Notes: generated by a model not told the origin, from the letters alone. Counted from the first letter of the stretch, positions 18,424-26,827 are shown. The stretch: DNA of 64,000 bases from Micromonospora cremea (GCF_900143515.1 NZ_FSQT01000001.1:1922001-1986000); one strand, 5' to 3'. Made by a program: numbers and translations.

Positions 18424-19182
18424 ATGACTCCTTACATCACGGATCTGTCGGCGTGGCAGGAGAGCTGGAATCGCCAGCAGGAGGCGTACCTACCGGACCG
18501 CGAGCACCGGTTCACCGCCATGCTCGACGCGGTGGACGCGGTCCGCGACGGCCGGTCGCCGCGTGTGCTCGATCTGGCCGGCGGCACCGGCACCATCTCC
18601 CTGCGGACGCTGGCGCGGTTCCCCACCGCCGAGGTGACCCTGGTGGACCTCGACCCGGCGTTGCTGGCCATCGCCCACGCCTCCCTGACGGACCGGGCCA
18701 CCATCGTCACCGCCGACCTCGGCGCCCCCGAATGGCTCTCCGCGCTGCCCCACCGCGAGTACGACGCCGTGCTCACCGCCACCGCGCTGCACTGGCTTCC
18801 GGCCGAGCGGCTCGGCCGGCTCTACCGCGAGATCCGCGACCTGCTGCGGCCGGGCGGGATCTTCGTCAACGCCGACCACATGCCCGACGACACCCTGCCG
18901 GAGCTGACCAAGCGGCTGCTCGACCGGGCGCGGGACCGGCGGGCCGCCCGGTACGCCACCGGGTCCGTGCTGTCCTGGTCGGACTGGTGGGACCGGGCCG
19001 GCGCCGACCCGGTGCTCGCCCCGCTGGTCGCCCAGCGGCATGCCATCTACCCGACCGGGCACAGCCCCGAGTGGAACCCGCCGGTCTCCTGGCACCTGGC
19101 CACGCTGACCGCGGCCGGCTTCAGCGAGGCCGGCACGGTGTGGCGCGGCGGCCCGGACGCCGCGGTCGCGGCGGTGCGCTGA
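18424..19182 (+). CDS. class I SAM-dependent methyltransferase
   Basis: A 252-aa cytosolic enzyme. Motif I is VLDLAGGTGTIS near residue 44, the acidic end of strand 2 is TLVDLDPALL, and the post-motif region TATALHWLPAERLGRLYREI leads to LLRPGGIFVNADHMP, all characteristic of the Methyltransf_11/25 group. The C-terminal half is helical and ends in AGFSEAGTVWRGGPDAAVAAVR, as in actinobacterial small-molecule methyltransferases. The substrate is not evident. The start is taken at ATG 18424, where the promoter predicts a leaderless message. It stands alone before the crcB leader. Confidence 0.85.
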   Translation: MTPYITDLSAWQESWNRQQEAYLPDREHRFTAMLDAVDAVRDGRSPRVLDLAGGTGTISLRTLARFPTAEVTLVDLDPALLAIAHASLTDRATIVTADLGAPEWLSALPHREYDAVLTATALHWLPAERLGRLYREIRDLLRPGGIFVNADHMPDDTLPELTKRLLDRARDRRAARYATGSVLSWSDWWDRAGADPVLAPLVAQRHAIYPTGHSPEWNPPVSWHLATLTAAGFSEAGTVWRGGPDAAVAAVR

Positions 19183-19247
19183 CCGGCCAAACCCGGCGCC
19201 CGCCGATCGGGCCGGCCCCCGCCGGTCGGCCCGGCGCTGCACGGGCC

Positions 19248-19380
19248 GGGCGATATGCTGACGCCGGAGCCGGACGGTTCCCGGCGGTGGGGCTCGCCGT
19301 CCCGATGTAGCACCGGGAAAACCCCGACGCCGCTCGCCAACGGTCCCTGCCAGTGAGACCCGTGCTGGTAGGGAGGCATC
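19248..19380 (+). promoter_or_regulatory. structured leader of the crcB pair, candidate fluoride riboswitch
   Basis: A GGGCG...CGCC hairpin with an AT-containing loop (19248-19264) could form a pseudoknot with GTAGCA at 19307-19312, which follows a GAT as in crcB-motif RNAs. A stem GGACGG/CCGTCC lies between. Further on, TCCCTGCCAG (19344-19353) can pair with CTGGTAGGGA (19365-19374), masking the AGGGAGG ribosome site of crcB. Layout and the downstream gene favour a fluoride riboswitch, but the consensus is not matched cleanly, so a generic structured leader remains possible. Confidence 0.45.
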
Positions 19381-19875
19381 ATGTCCGGACCATCCGACCC
19401 TCGCACCGATCCCGACGTCGATCTGCGTGTCCCCGCCGACCGGGGCGAGCTGCCCGCCCGCCCCGCCGCGGTGCTCACCGCGATCGCGGCCGGCGGCGTG
19501 CTCGGCGCGCTGGCCCGGGCCGGCCTGCAACACGCCGTCCCGCACCAGCCGACCGGTTTCCCGTGGGCGACCTTCGGCATCAACCTGACCGGCTGCCTGC
19601 TGATCGGCGTCCTCATGGCGGTGCTCGGGCATGTCGGCGGTGGACGTCCGTTGGCCCGCCCCTTCCTCGGCGTCGGGGTGCTCGGTGGATTCACCACCTT
19701 CTCCACCTACGCGGTGGACGTGCAGCAGGCGGTGGTCGCGGGCGCTCCGGGCACCGCGCTGGCGTACCTGGCCGCGACGGTGCTCGGTGCGCTGGTCGCG
19801 GTGTGGCTCGGTGACGCCGCCGCCGCTCGGCTGCTCGATCGCAACGGCCGCGACGACGGACCGGCCGCCCGGTGA
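19381..19875 (+). CDS. crcB: fluoride efflux channel subunit CrcB/Fluc, first copy
   Basis: A 164-aa membrane protein with four helices after a 35-residue polar N-terminus. It shows the Fluc signature: GGVLGALARAGL, then FPWATFGINLTGCLLIG with the conserved Asn, and GVGVLGGFTTFSTYAVD with the paired Phe and the TTFST sodium-site motif. Fluc channels are dual-topology dimers; actinobacteria often encode two subunits in tandem, as here, forming a heterodimer that exports fluoride. The start ATG 19381 follows the masked AGGGAGG site. The stop overlaps the start of the second copy by 4 bases. Confidence 0.93.
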   Translation: MSGPSDPRTDPDVDLRVPADRGELPARPAAVLTAIAAGGVLGALARAGLQHAVPHQPTGFPWATFGINLTGCLLIGVLMAVLGHVGGGRPLARPFLGVGVLGGFTTFSTYAVDVQQAVVAGAPGTALAYLAATVLGALVAVWLGDAAAARLLDRNGRDDGPAAR

Positions 19876-20234
19876 CCGTGCTGCTCATCGCGCTCGGGGC
19901 GGCCGTCGGCGCGCCGCTGCGCTACCTCACCGACCGGGCCGTCCAGGCCCGGCACGACTCGGCGTTCCCGTGGGGGACGTTGACCGTCAACGTGCTCGGA
20001 TCGCTGCTGCTCGGCGTACTCGTCGGGCTGCCGGCCGGGCCGGCGGTCAGCGCGCTGCTCGGCACCGGTTTCTGCGGCGCGCTGACCACCTACTCCACCT
20101 TCAGCTATGAGACGCTGCGACTGGCCAGGACCGGCAACCGGCTCTTCGCGCTGGCCAACGTGCTGGCCAGTGTGACCGCCGGACTCGCCGCCGCGACCGC
20201 CGGCTACGCCCTCGCCCGGGCCCTGACCGGCTGA
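19872..20234 (+). CDS. crcB: fluoride efflux channel subunit CrcB/Fluc, second copy
   Basis: A 120-aa, four-helix Fluc subunit: GAAVGAPLRYLTDRAV, FPWGTLTVNVLGSLLLG and GTGFCGALTTYSTFSYE carry the conserved Arg, Asn, Phe and TTYSTF residues. It begins with GTG 19872 inside a GTGA overlap with the first subunit, so the two should be made in equal amounts. Having an inward- and an outward-oriented subunit as separate genes is the known heterodimeric Fluc arrangement. The transcription unit ends at the hairpin 20315-20354. Confidence 0.93.
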   Translation: MTVLLIALGAAVGAPLRYLTDRAVQARHDSAFPWGTLTVNVLGSLLLGVLVGLPAGPAVSALLGTGFCGALTTYSTFSYETLRLARTGNRLFALANVLASVTAGLAAATAGYALARALTG

Positions 20235-20314
20235 CGTCCCGCCGCCAGCGAGGACCGCCCCGGAGCGGGCGTCGCCCCATCGACGGGAACCGCCGCACGA
20301 TCACGCTGCATCGT

Positions 20315-20354
20315 GGAAGTAGTGGCCTTCCCCGTGGGCGAGGCCACTACTTCC
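20315..20354. terminator. bidirectional hairpin terminator between crcB and cbiX-cobA
   Basis: GGAAGTAGTGGCC (20315-20327) is the exact complement of 20342-20354, a 13-bp stem with a 14-base loop. It lies between two convergent transcription units and can serve both. Confidence 0.75.
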
Positions 20355-20382
20355 GGGATCGAGCGCGATCATGCGCGGGGCT

Positions 20383-22011
20383 TCACGCGGGAGGCGCCGC
20401 CAGGGCGACCACCGGGCCGAGGACGAAGACGGCCGGCGGGGCGATGCCCTCGCGGGCGGCCACCGCGCCGATCTCGTCCAGCCGGGCCGGCACCGACCGC
20501 TGGTCGGGGTGCCCGGCGTCCTGGATCGCGAGCACCGGAGTGTCCGGGGCGCGGCCGTGCTCGACCAGCGCGGCGGCGATCTTCCCGATGGTGTCCACCG
20601 CCATCAGCAGCACCAGGGTGCCCCGGGCCCGAGCCAGCGCCGCCCAGTCGACCAGCGAGTCGGGGTGGCCGGGCGGCAGGTGCCCGGAGACCACGGTGAC
20701 GTCGTGCGCCACGCCCCGGTGGGTCACCGGCACCCCGGCCAGCGCCGGTGCGGCGATCGCACTGCTCACCCCGGGCACCACGGTCACCGGTACACCGGCG
20801 GCCCGGCAGGCCTGCACCTCCTCGTGGCCGCGGCCGAAGACGTACGGGTCACCGCCCTTGAGGCGGACGACCCGCCGGCCGGCGCGGGCGTGCGACACCA
20901 GGGCCGCGTTGATCGCGTCCTGGGCCATCGAGGGGCCACGGGGCACCTTGGCGGCGTCGACCACCAGCACGTCGGAGCGCAGGCCGGCGAGCAGCCCCTG
21001 CGGTGCCAGCCGGTCGACCACCACCACATCCGCGGCGTCGAGCAGCGCCTGGCCGCGTACCGTGATCAGGTCGTCGGGCCCCGGCCCGCCGCCGACCACC
21101 GCGACCGAACCGTGCCCGTGGTGGTGGTCGTGCCCGTGGTGATGATGGTCGCCGCCGACCGGGTCGTCGGGATGGTCGTGCGGGCGTTGCGGGCGGCCCA
21201 CCTTGTCGGCGAAGCCCGGCATCAGCACCCGGTACGCGCAGGTGTCGCAGTTCATCCGGATGTCCCCGCCCAGCGCCTCGGCGTACCGCTCCAGCACCAG
21301 GTCGGCCAGCGCGTCGCAGTCGCCGATCAGGTCGGCGACCCGCACGTCCAGCTCGCGGTGGGCGGCGGCGAACTCCGCCGCCTGGGCGACGATCCGGTCC
21401 GGCAGCACCCCGGCGAACAGGAAGTACGGCGCGACCACGATCCGCCGCGCGCCGAGCCGACGCAGCCGGTCCAGCACCGCCGGCACCGACGGCTCCGCGA
21501 GGGAGATGAATCCCGGCTCGACGCCCGCGTAGCCACGCCCCTCCCAGAGCAGCCGGGCGACCTTGGCCACCTCGGCGTTGGCGTCCGGGTCGGTGGAGCC
21601 CCGGCCGATCAGCGCGACCCAGGTGCCGGCCCGGTCCGCGCCGGCCAACGCCGCGTCGATGCGCTGTTCGAGGGCGTCGTGCAGCAGCGGGTGCGGCCCG
21701 AGCGGGCGACCGTAGCGGTAGCTCAGCCCAGGGTGGCGCTGCTGCTCGCGCGCCATCGCGGCGGGGATGTCGCCCTTGCCGTGCCCGGCCCCGGTGAGCA
21801 CCAGCGGCAGCGCCACCAACGCCCGGTGCCCGCGCGCGACCAGCGCGCCGACCGCGTCGGTCAGCGGCGGGCGGGACAGCTCGATGAAGCCGCCCTCGAC
21901 GTCGCCGACGTCGCCCGCGCCACGGCGGCGGACCCGCTCGACCAGCGCGGCGAACTGCTCGACCCCGGCCGCGCTGCGCGTGCCGTGCCCGACGATCACC
22001 AACCCGTTCAT
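20383..22011 (-). CDS. cbiX-cobA: fused sirohydrochlorin cobaltochelatase - uroporphyrinogen-III C-methyltransferase
   Basis: This 542-aa fusion starts at ATG 22011, overlapping the cobH stop (ATGA). Residues 1-250 are a CbiX chelatase: VIVGHGTRSAAG holds the metal-binding His9, and IGRGSTDPDANAEVAK is the second family block. NCDTCAYRVLMPGFADKVG (Cys255, Cys258) matches the C-terminal Fe-S/Cys motif of long CbiX proteins. A His/Asp-rich linker (278-300, ten or more His) probably binds cobalt. Residues 302-542 are the CobA/SUMT methyltransferase (VVGGGPGPDDLITVRG, RLKGGDPYVFGRG, VVPGVSSAIAAPALAGVPVTHRG). One protein would thus both make precorrin-2 from uroporphyrinogen III and insert Co2+ into sirohydrochlorin. 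It is the last gene of the cob operon. Confidence 0.9.
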   Translation of the reverse strand: MNGLVIVGHGTRSAAGVEQFAALVERVRRRGAGDVGDVEGGFIELSRPPLTDAVGALVARGHRALVALPLVLTGAGHGKGDIPAAMAREQQRHPGLSYRYGRPLGPHPLLHDALEQRIDAALAGADRAGTWVALIGRGSTDPDANAEVAKVARLLWEGRGYAGVEPGFISLAEPSVPAVLDRLRRLGARRIVVAPYFLFAGVLPDRIVAQAAEFAAAHRELDVRVADLIGDCDALADLVLERYAEALGGDIRMNCDTCAYRVLMPGFADKVGRPQRPHDHPDDPVGGDHHHHGHDHHHGHGSVAVVGGGPGPDDLITVRGQALLDAADVVVVDRLAPQGLLAGLRSDVLVVDAAKVPRGPSMAQDAINAALVSHARAGRRVVRLKGGDPYVFGRGHEEVQACRAAGVPVTVVPGVSSAIAAPALAGVPVTHRGVAHDVTVVSGHLPPGHPDSLVDWAALARARGTLVLLMAVDTIGKIAAALVEHGRAPDTPVLAIQDAGHPDQRSVPARLDEIGAVAAREGIAPPAVFVLGPVVALAAPPA

Positions 22012-22604
22012 GACGTCTCCTCGACATAGAGCAGGGCGTTGAGGGCGGCGGCGGCGACCGCCGACCCGCCCTTCTCCCCCACGTTGGACACCCCGGGCAG
22101 GCCGCTGGCCCGCAGCGCCGCCTTCGACTCGGCCGCGCCCACGAAGCCGACCGGCAGGCCGACGACCAGCGCCGGCGCGGCGTCCAGGGTGAGCAGTTCG
22201 ACCAGTGCCGTCGGGGCGCAACCGACCACCCAGACCGCGCCCGGGCCGACCCGGTCCAGCGCGATCCGCACGGCCGCCGCCGAGCGGGTGATCCCGGCCG
22301 TCCGACCCAACTCGGCGGCGGCCGGCTCGGCGATCGGGCAGACCAGCTCCAGACCGGCCCGGGTGATCCCGGCGGCGACCATCGCCACGTCGGTGACCAC
22401 CGGCACGCCGGCCCGCAGCGCGGCCAGCCCCGATTCCAGGGCGGCCTCGTCGCAGACCAGCTCGTCGACGTACGCCAGGTCGGCGCTGGCGTGCACCACC
22501 CGCTCGGTCACCGCCCGGCTCAGCGGCGGCAGGTGGGACAGGTCGACCCGGTCGCGCAGGATCCGGTACGACTCGGCCTCGATCGGGTGCACCACGCGGC
22601 TCAC
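22008..22604 (-). CDS. cobH: precorrin-8X methylmutase
   Basis: A 198-aa enzyme converting precorrin-8X (or its cobalt form) to hydrogenobyrinate by moving the C11 methyl to C12. It has HPIEAESYRIL at the N-terminus and the catalytic His in TERVVHASAD. The core IRALDRVGPGAVWVVGCAPTALVELL-type stretch and the C-terminal GLPVGFVGAAESKAAL and SNVGEKGGSAVAAAALNALLY are near-diagnostic. It starts at GTG 22604 in a GTGA overlap with the transporter gene and ends in an ATGA overlap with cbiX-cobA. The long upstream frame overlaps the transporter and was excluded. Confidence 0.93.
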   Translation of the reverse strand: MSRVVHPIEAESYRILRDRVDLSHLPPLSRAVTERVVHASADLAYVDELVCDEAALESGLAALRAGVPVVTDVAMVAAGITRAGLELVCPIAEPAAAELGRTAGITRSAAAVRIALDRVGPGAVWVVGCAPTALVELLTLDAAPALVVGLPVGFVGAAESKAALRASGLPGVSNVGEKGGSAVAAAALNALLYVEETS

Positions 22605-23704
22605 CGCTGCTCCTGCACACCGACGGCGGGCTGGGCGGCCCCGTAGCGGCGGTCGTAGCCGCGCAGCTTCCATAGTGCGACCGCGCCGACCCACGAGGCG
22701 ACGAAGAGGCCCACCACCACGTAGCCGAGCTGCTCGAAGTGGTCGGCGACGCCCGCGTACCCGGCGAGCGCGGTCATCCCCAGGTGGTCGACCAGCAGAC
22801 CGGCCAGGTAGACGCTGGCCACCACGGCACCGACCAGCACCGTCATCGCCGTGGTGGCCAGGTTGTAATAGAGCCGCCGAGCCGGCTGCCGGTACGCCCA
22901 CGAGTAGGCGCGGCTCATCAGCAGGCTGTCCGCGGTGTCCATCGCGGACATCCCGGCGGCGAACAGCAGGGGCAGGGTGAGCAGGGCCAGCACCGGCAGC
23001 CCGCCCGAGGCGGCGGTGCTCGCCGACAGCGCCAGCAGGGTGACCTCGCTGGCCGTCTCCAGACCCAGGCCGAAGAGGAACCCGACCGGGGCCATGTGCC
23101 ACGAGGAGCGGACCAGCGCCCGGGCCCGCGAACCGAGCACCCGCTGCATCAGCCCCCGGTTGAGCAGTTGCAGGTCCAGCTCCCGCTCGTCGAGCTCACC
23201 GTGGCGCAGCCGGCGCCACAGCCGTGCCAGCCCGCCGAGCACCACCGCGTTGAGCGCGGCGACCAGCGCCAGGAACAGGGTCGCGGTGACGATCGCAACG
23301 GTGGCGCCCAGCTCACGGGCCTGCTCCAGCCCCGGGCCGGTGAGGTTGGCCGAGGCCAGCCCGACGATCAGGGCGAGCAGCAGCACCACCGCGCTGTGCC
23401 CGAGGGCGAAGAAGAAGCCGACGCCCACCGGCCGCCGGCCGCGCAGCAGCATCAGCCGGGTGGTGTCGTCGATGGCGGCGATGTGGTCGGCGTCGAAGGC
23501 GTGCCGCACGCCGAGCACGTACGCGAGGGCGCCGGCGCCAGCCAGGCCGCCGGCCGCCACGGGCTGGTCGTTCCAGTACAGGTACAGACTCCAGCCGGCG
23601 ATGTGCAGCACCGCGACGGCGAGCACGATGCCGCCGAGGCGTACCCGCTCGGCGCGGCTCCACCGGCCGGCCGGGGGTGCGGTGCTGACGGCGGTCGAAC
23701 TCAT
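22601..23704 (-). CDS. nickel/cobalt permease of the NiCoT family (HoxN/NixA)
   Basis: A 367-aa inner-membrane transporter with eight or so helices. It shows the NiCoT signature RHAFDADHIAAIDD in helix 2, then GFFFALGHSAVVLL, and LGLETASEVTLLAL. These motifs carry the His and Asp ligands that select Ni2+/Co2+. Its position inside the cobalamin operon, with ATGA/GTGA overlaps on both sides, argues that cobalt is the cargo here and that uptake is matched to chelatase supply. ATG 23704 overlaps the ferredoxin stop. Confidence 0.93.
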   Translation of the reverse strand: MSSTAVSTAPPAGRWSRAERVRLGGIVLAVAVLHIAGWSLYLYWNDQPVAAGGLAGAGALAYVLGVRHAFDADHIAAIDDTTRLMLLRGRRPVGVGFFFALGHSAVVLLLALIVGLASANLTGPGLEQARELGATVAIVTATLFLALVAALNAVVLGGLARLWRRLRHGELDERELDLQLLNRGLMQRVLGSRARALVRSSWHMAPVGFLFGLGLETASEVTLLALSASTAASGGLPVLALLTLPLLFAAGMSAMDTADSLLMSRAYSWAYRQPARRLYYNLATTAMTVLVGAVVASVYLAGLLVDHLGMTALAGYAGVADHFEQLGYVVVGLFVASWVGAVALWKLRGYDRRYGAAQPAVGVQEQR

Positions 23705-23889
23705 CGGGCTCCTCCACGTTCATCGGGTTCGGCGACGCGGATGGCGTCGACCGGGCAGATCTCCAGGCACTCCAGGCAGCCGGTGCAGCGGTCGGCGCGG
23801 ACGGTCAGTCCGCCGGCGACCGGCCGGATCGCGTGGGTGGGGCAGGTGAGCAGGCAGGCGCCGCAGCCCTGGCAGGCGCCGATGGTCAC
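23701..23889 (-). CDS. small 2[4Fe-4S] ferredoxin of the cobalamin operon
   Basis: A 62-aa protein with two CxxCxxCxxxCP clusters: CQGCGACLLTCP near the start and CTGCLECLEICP later. This is the compact clostridial-type ferredoxin fold. GTG 23889 makes a GTGA overlap with the cobJ stop; a GTG at 23898 is an alternative. A dedicated electron donor in this operon could serve a reductive step such as cobalt reduction before adenosylation by CobO, or the ring-contraction branch. No cobG or cobR gene is seen nearby. Confidence 0.85.
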   Translation of the reverse strand: MTIGACQGCGACLLTCPTHAIRPVAGGLTVRADRCTGCLECLEICPVDAIRVAEPDERGGAR

Positions 23890-25625
23890 GATCGCCACCG
23901 GTACCCCCGGGGTGTGACCATCCGGCCGGCGACCAGCCGGGTGTCGCTGCTGCCGACCACCACGACGCTGTACATGTCGACCACGGCCGGGTCGAGGGTG
24001 GCCAGGGTGGCCAGGTGCACCCGTTCGCCGGGCCGGCTGGCGTTGCGCACCACACCGACCGGGGTGTCCGGGGGCCGGTGGCTGGCCAGGATGCCGAGCG
24101 CCCTGCCGAGCTGCCAGTCGCGGGCCCGGCTGCGCGGGTTGTAGAAGAGCGTCACGAAGTCGCCCTGCGCGGCGGCGGTCACCCGCCGCTCGATGACCTC
24201 CCACGGGGTGTGCAGGTCGGACAGGCTCAGGTAGGCGTGATCGTGGCCGAGCGGGGCGCCGAGCAGCGCGCCGGCGGCGAGCGCGGCGGTCACCCCCGGC
24301 ACGCCGACCACGTCGATCCGCTCGTCGGCGTACTCCAGGGCAGGGCTCGCCATCGCGTACACGCCGGCGTCGCCGGAGCCGATCAGCGCGACCGCCCGGC
24401 CGGCGGTGGCCTCGGCGACGGCGACGCGGGCCCGCGCTTCCTCGGCGCCCAGCCCGCTGGAGAGCACGCGGGTTCCCGGTCTGAGCAGGTCGCGGACCTG
24501 GTCGAGGTACTGGTCGAGGCCGACCACGACGGCGGCGCGGCGCAGCTCGGCCACCGCGCGCGGGGTGCGCAGGTCGGCGGCGCCCGGACCGAGCCCGACG
24601 ACGGCCAGCCGACCGCGCGGCGCGTGCCGCGCCACCGCCACGGTGGCCATCGCCGACGCGGTCTTCGGCACCAGCAGCGCGGCGTCGGCCGGCCGGCCGG
24701 CCGGGCCGAGCAGCGCGGCGGCCTCGGCCACGCTCGGCGTGCCGACCGCGGCGCGGACCACCTCGCTGGGATGCGGCACATCGACCGCCGCCAGCTGCGC
24801 CGCCGGCCAGGTCACCAGGGGTACGCCGAGCGCGTCGGCGGTGCACAGGATGCCCGCCTCGTCGGCCTTGACGTCGGCGCTGGCCAGGCAGCGCAGGCTG
24901 GCCGGGCTGAGGCCGGCCTCGGCCAGCACCCGGTGCAGCAGCTCCGACACCTCGGCGGCGGGTACGCCCCGACTGGCGCCGACCCCGGCGACCAGCGACG
25001 GTGGTCGCAGCACCGCGGTCCGCCCGTCCAGCGGCACCTCCCGGTCGGTGACCAGCAGCCGGTACCCGACATCCGCCGCGCCGCCGTCGGTGCCTACCGC
25101 CTCGGGGTGGACGTTCGGTGGCAGCGCGGGCAGCGGCCAGTCTGCGTCGGCGATGAGGCGGACCGGCTCACCGTCCAGGATGGCCCGGGACACCGCGGCG
25201 ACCGCGCCCTGCACCGGCCAGCCGAGGGTGTCCAGCCCGGGTAGCCCGACCGCGTCGGTGGCGGTGGTGACCACCGGCCGCGCGTCGAGCAGCGCGCCGA
25301 CCTGCTCGGCGAGGTCGTTGCCGCCACCGGCGTGCCCGCCGAGCAGCGCCACCGCGTGCCGGGCGGCCTCGTCGACGACCACCACGGCCGGGTCGGTGCG
25401 CTTGTCGCCGAGCAGCGGGGCGAGGATCCGCACGACCGCGCCGGTGGCCAGGAAGGCGACCACCGCGTCGCACCGCGTCCAGGCGGTACGCAGCGCGTCG
25501 GCGACGCTCTCCCCCTCGACCAGCCGGGCGTGTGGCCAGGCCGTGGCGACGGTGTGGGCGTGCCGCCGACCGGCCGCGGTGCCCGCGACCAGGCCGATCC
25601 GGGTGGGCGTACTCAGGTCGTTCAC
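23886..25625 (-). CDS. cbiG-cobJ: fused cobalt-precorrin-5A hydrolase (CbiG) - precorrin-3B C17-methyltransferase (CobJ/CbiH)
   Basis: The 579-aa protein starts at GTG 25625 (GTGA overlap with cobL). Residues 1-335 are CbiG: CDAVVAFLATGAVVRILAPLLGDK, VVVDEAARHAVALLGGHAGGGNDLAEQV and, in the C-terminal CbiG domain, GVGASRGVPAAEVSELL, SADVKADEAGI and VGTPSVAEAAAL. From about 338 the SAM methyltransferase begins (AVVGLGPGAADLRTPRA). It continues with GSGDAGVYAMASPALE, VGVPGVTAALAAGALLGAPLGHD and FYNPRSRARDWQL, as in CobJ/CbiH. The fusion joins ring contraction at C17/C20 with hydrolytic loss of the C2 fragment as acetaldehyde. CbiG belongs to the cobalt-early (anaerobic) route. Confidence 0.92.
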   Translation of the reverse strand: MNDLSTPTRIGLVAGTAAGRRHAHTVATAWPHARLVEGESVADALRTAWTRCDAVVAFLATGAVVRILAPLLGDKRTDPAVVVVDEAARHAVALLGGHAGGGNDLAEQVGALLDARPVVTTATDAVGLPGLDTLGWPVQGAVAAVSRAILDGEPVRLIADADWPLPALPPNVHPEAVGTDGGAADVGYRLLVTDREVPLDGRTAVLRPPSLVAGVGASRGVPAAEVSELLHRVLAEAGLSPASLRCLASADVKADEAGILCTADALGVPLVTWPAAQLAAVDVPHPSEVVRAAVGTPSVAEAAALLGPAGRPADAALLVPKTASAMATVAVARHAPRGRLAVVGLGPGAADLRTPRAVAELRRAAVVVGLDQYLDQVRDLLRPGTRVLSSGLGAEEARARVAVAEATAGRAVALIGSGDAGVYAMASPALEYADERIDVVGVPGVTAALAAGALLGAPLGHDHAYLSLSDLHTPWEVIERRVTAAAQGDFVTLFYNPRSRARDWQLGRALGILASHRPPDTPVGVVRNASRPGERVHLATLATLDPAVVDMYSVVVVGSSDTRLVAGRMVTPRGYRWRS

Positions 25626-26827
25626 GGGCGCTCCCCGGTGAGGACGACCACCGGGTTGGTGGCCGCGAGGCGGATCGACCCGCCGGGCAGGTCGGCGAGG
25701 CGGGCGGCGGAGAGCTGGCTGCCCTCGACCGTGTAGCCGGCGGCGCGCAGCAGGCCGACGGCCGGCACGACCCGGTCCAGGGCGGCGAGGGTGAGCACCA
25801 CCCGGTCGGGCCGGCGGGCCGTCACGGCGGCGAGGACGTCGGCACCACCGCCGCCGACGAAGACCGCGTCCGGCTCGGGCAGGCCGGCCAGCGCCGCCGG
25901 AGCCCGCCCGACGACCAGTCGGAGATCGACGTCGTGGGCGGCGGCGTTGGCCCGGATCGTCTCGGCGCCCCGCGGGTCCTGCTCGACGGCGAGCACGGCC
26001 GCGCCGAGCAGCGCGCACTCGATGCCGACCGAGCCGCTGCCGGCGCCGATGTCCCACAACAGCCGGCCGAGCCGGGGGCGCAGCCGGGCGATGACGAGGG
26101 CGCGCACCTCCGACTTGGTGATCATCGAGTCGCGGTGGGCGTACCGGCTCTCCGGCAGCGCCCAACCGCCGGCCGGCGCGGCGGCGGGCTGGTTGTCCGC
26201 GCGCATCCCACCGGGCGCCGCCTCGGCGAGGCTGAGCAGCACGTGCGGATCGGACCAGGTGCCGGCGGCCGCCTGCTCGGGGGTCACCTCGCGGATCCGC
26301 TCGGCGTCGGTGCCGAGGTGCTCGGCGACCACCAGCCGGCGGGACCAGCCGGCCAGCCCGGCGCCCAGTTCGGCGGCACCGGCGCCCGGTGCGGTGAGCA
26401 CCGCGACCAGCGGGAGCGCCCGGCAGGCGTTCAGCGCCGGTCGCGGGTCGCGACCGTGCGCGGTGACGACGGCGGCGCCGTCCCACGGCAGCCCGGCGCG
26501 GGCGAACGCGGCGGCCACACTGGACACCGCGGGCACCACCCGCAGCGGCAGCCCGGCAGCGCGCAGCCGCCGGACGATGCCGAACAGGCCGGGATCGCCG
26601 CTGGCCAGCACCACGGCCGGCACGCCGTCGGTGACGGCGGCGGCCAGCCGCTGCACGGCGGGAGCGAGCGGCCCGAGGGCGACGGTTGTCGCGCCGGGCG
26701 GTACCGGCACCGCGGCCAGGTGCCGGGCGGCCCCGACCAGCAGCCCGGCGGCGGCCAGCGCGGGCGCGAGCGCCGGGTGCGGCGGGGCGCCGGCGGCGTC
26801 CAGGCCGACCACGGTCACCGGGGTCAT
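25622..26827 (-). CDS. cobL: precorrin-6Y C5,C15-methyltransferase (decarboxylating)
   Basis: A 401-aa two-domain enzyme. The CbiE-type tetrapyrrole methylase domain (1-205) has TVVGLDAAG, LASGDPGLFGIVRRL and VPAVSSVAAAFARAGLPWDGA. The CbiT-type domain (from about 225) has the RDSMITKSEVRALVIARL entry helix, then the SAM motif LLWDIGAGSGSVGIE and VFVGGGGADVL. Together they methylate C5 and C15 and decarboxylate the C12 acetate. Start ATG 26827 overlaps the cbiD stop; the end overlaps cbiG-cobJ. Confidence 0.93.
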   Translation of the reverse strand: MTPVTVVGLDAAGAPPHPALAPALAAAGLLVGAARHLAAVPVPPGATTVALGPLAPAVQRLAAAVTDGVPAVVLASGDPGLFGIVRRLRAAGLPLRVVPAVSSVAAAFARAGLPWDGAAVVTAHGRDPRPALNACRALPLVAVLTAPGAGAAELGAGLAGWSRRLVVAEHLGTDAERIREVTPEQAAAGTWSDPHVLLSLAEAAPGGMRADNQPAAAPAGGWALPESRYAHRDSMITKSEVRALVIARLRPRLGRLLWDIGAGSGSVGIECALLGAAVLAVEQDPRGAETIRANAAAHDVDLRLVVGRAPAALAGLPEPDAVFVGGGGADVLAAVTARRPDRVVLTLAALDRVVPAVGLLRAAGYTVEGSQLSAARLADLPGGSIRLAATNPVVVLTGERP

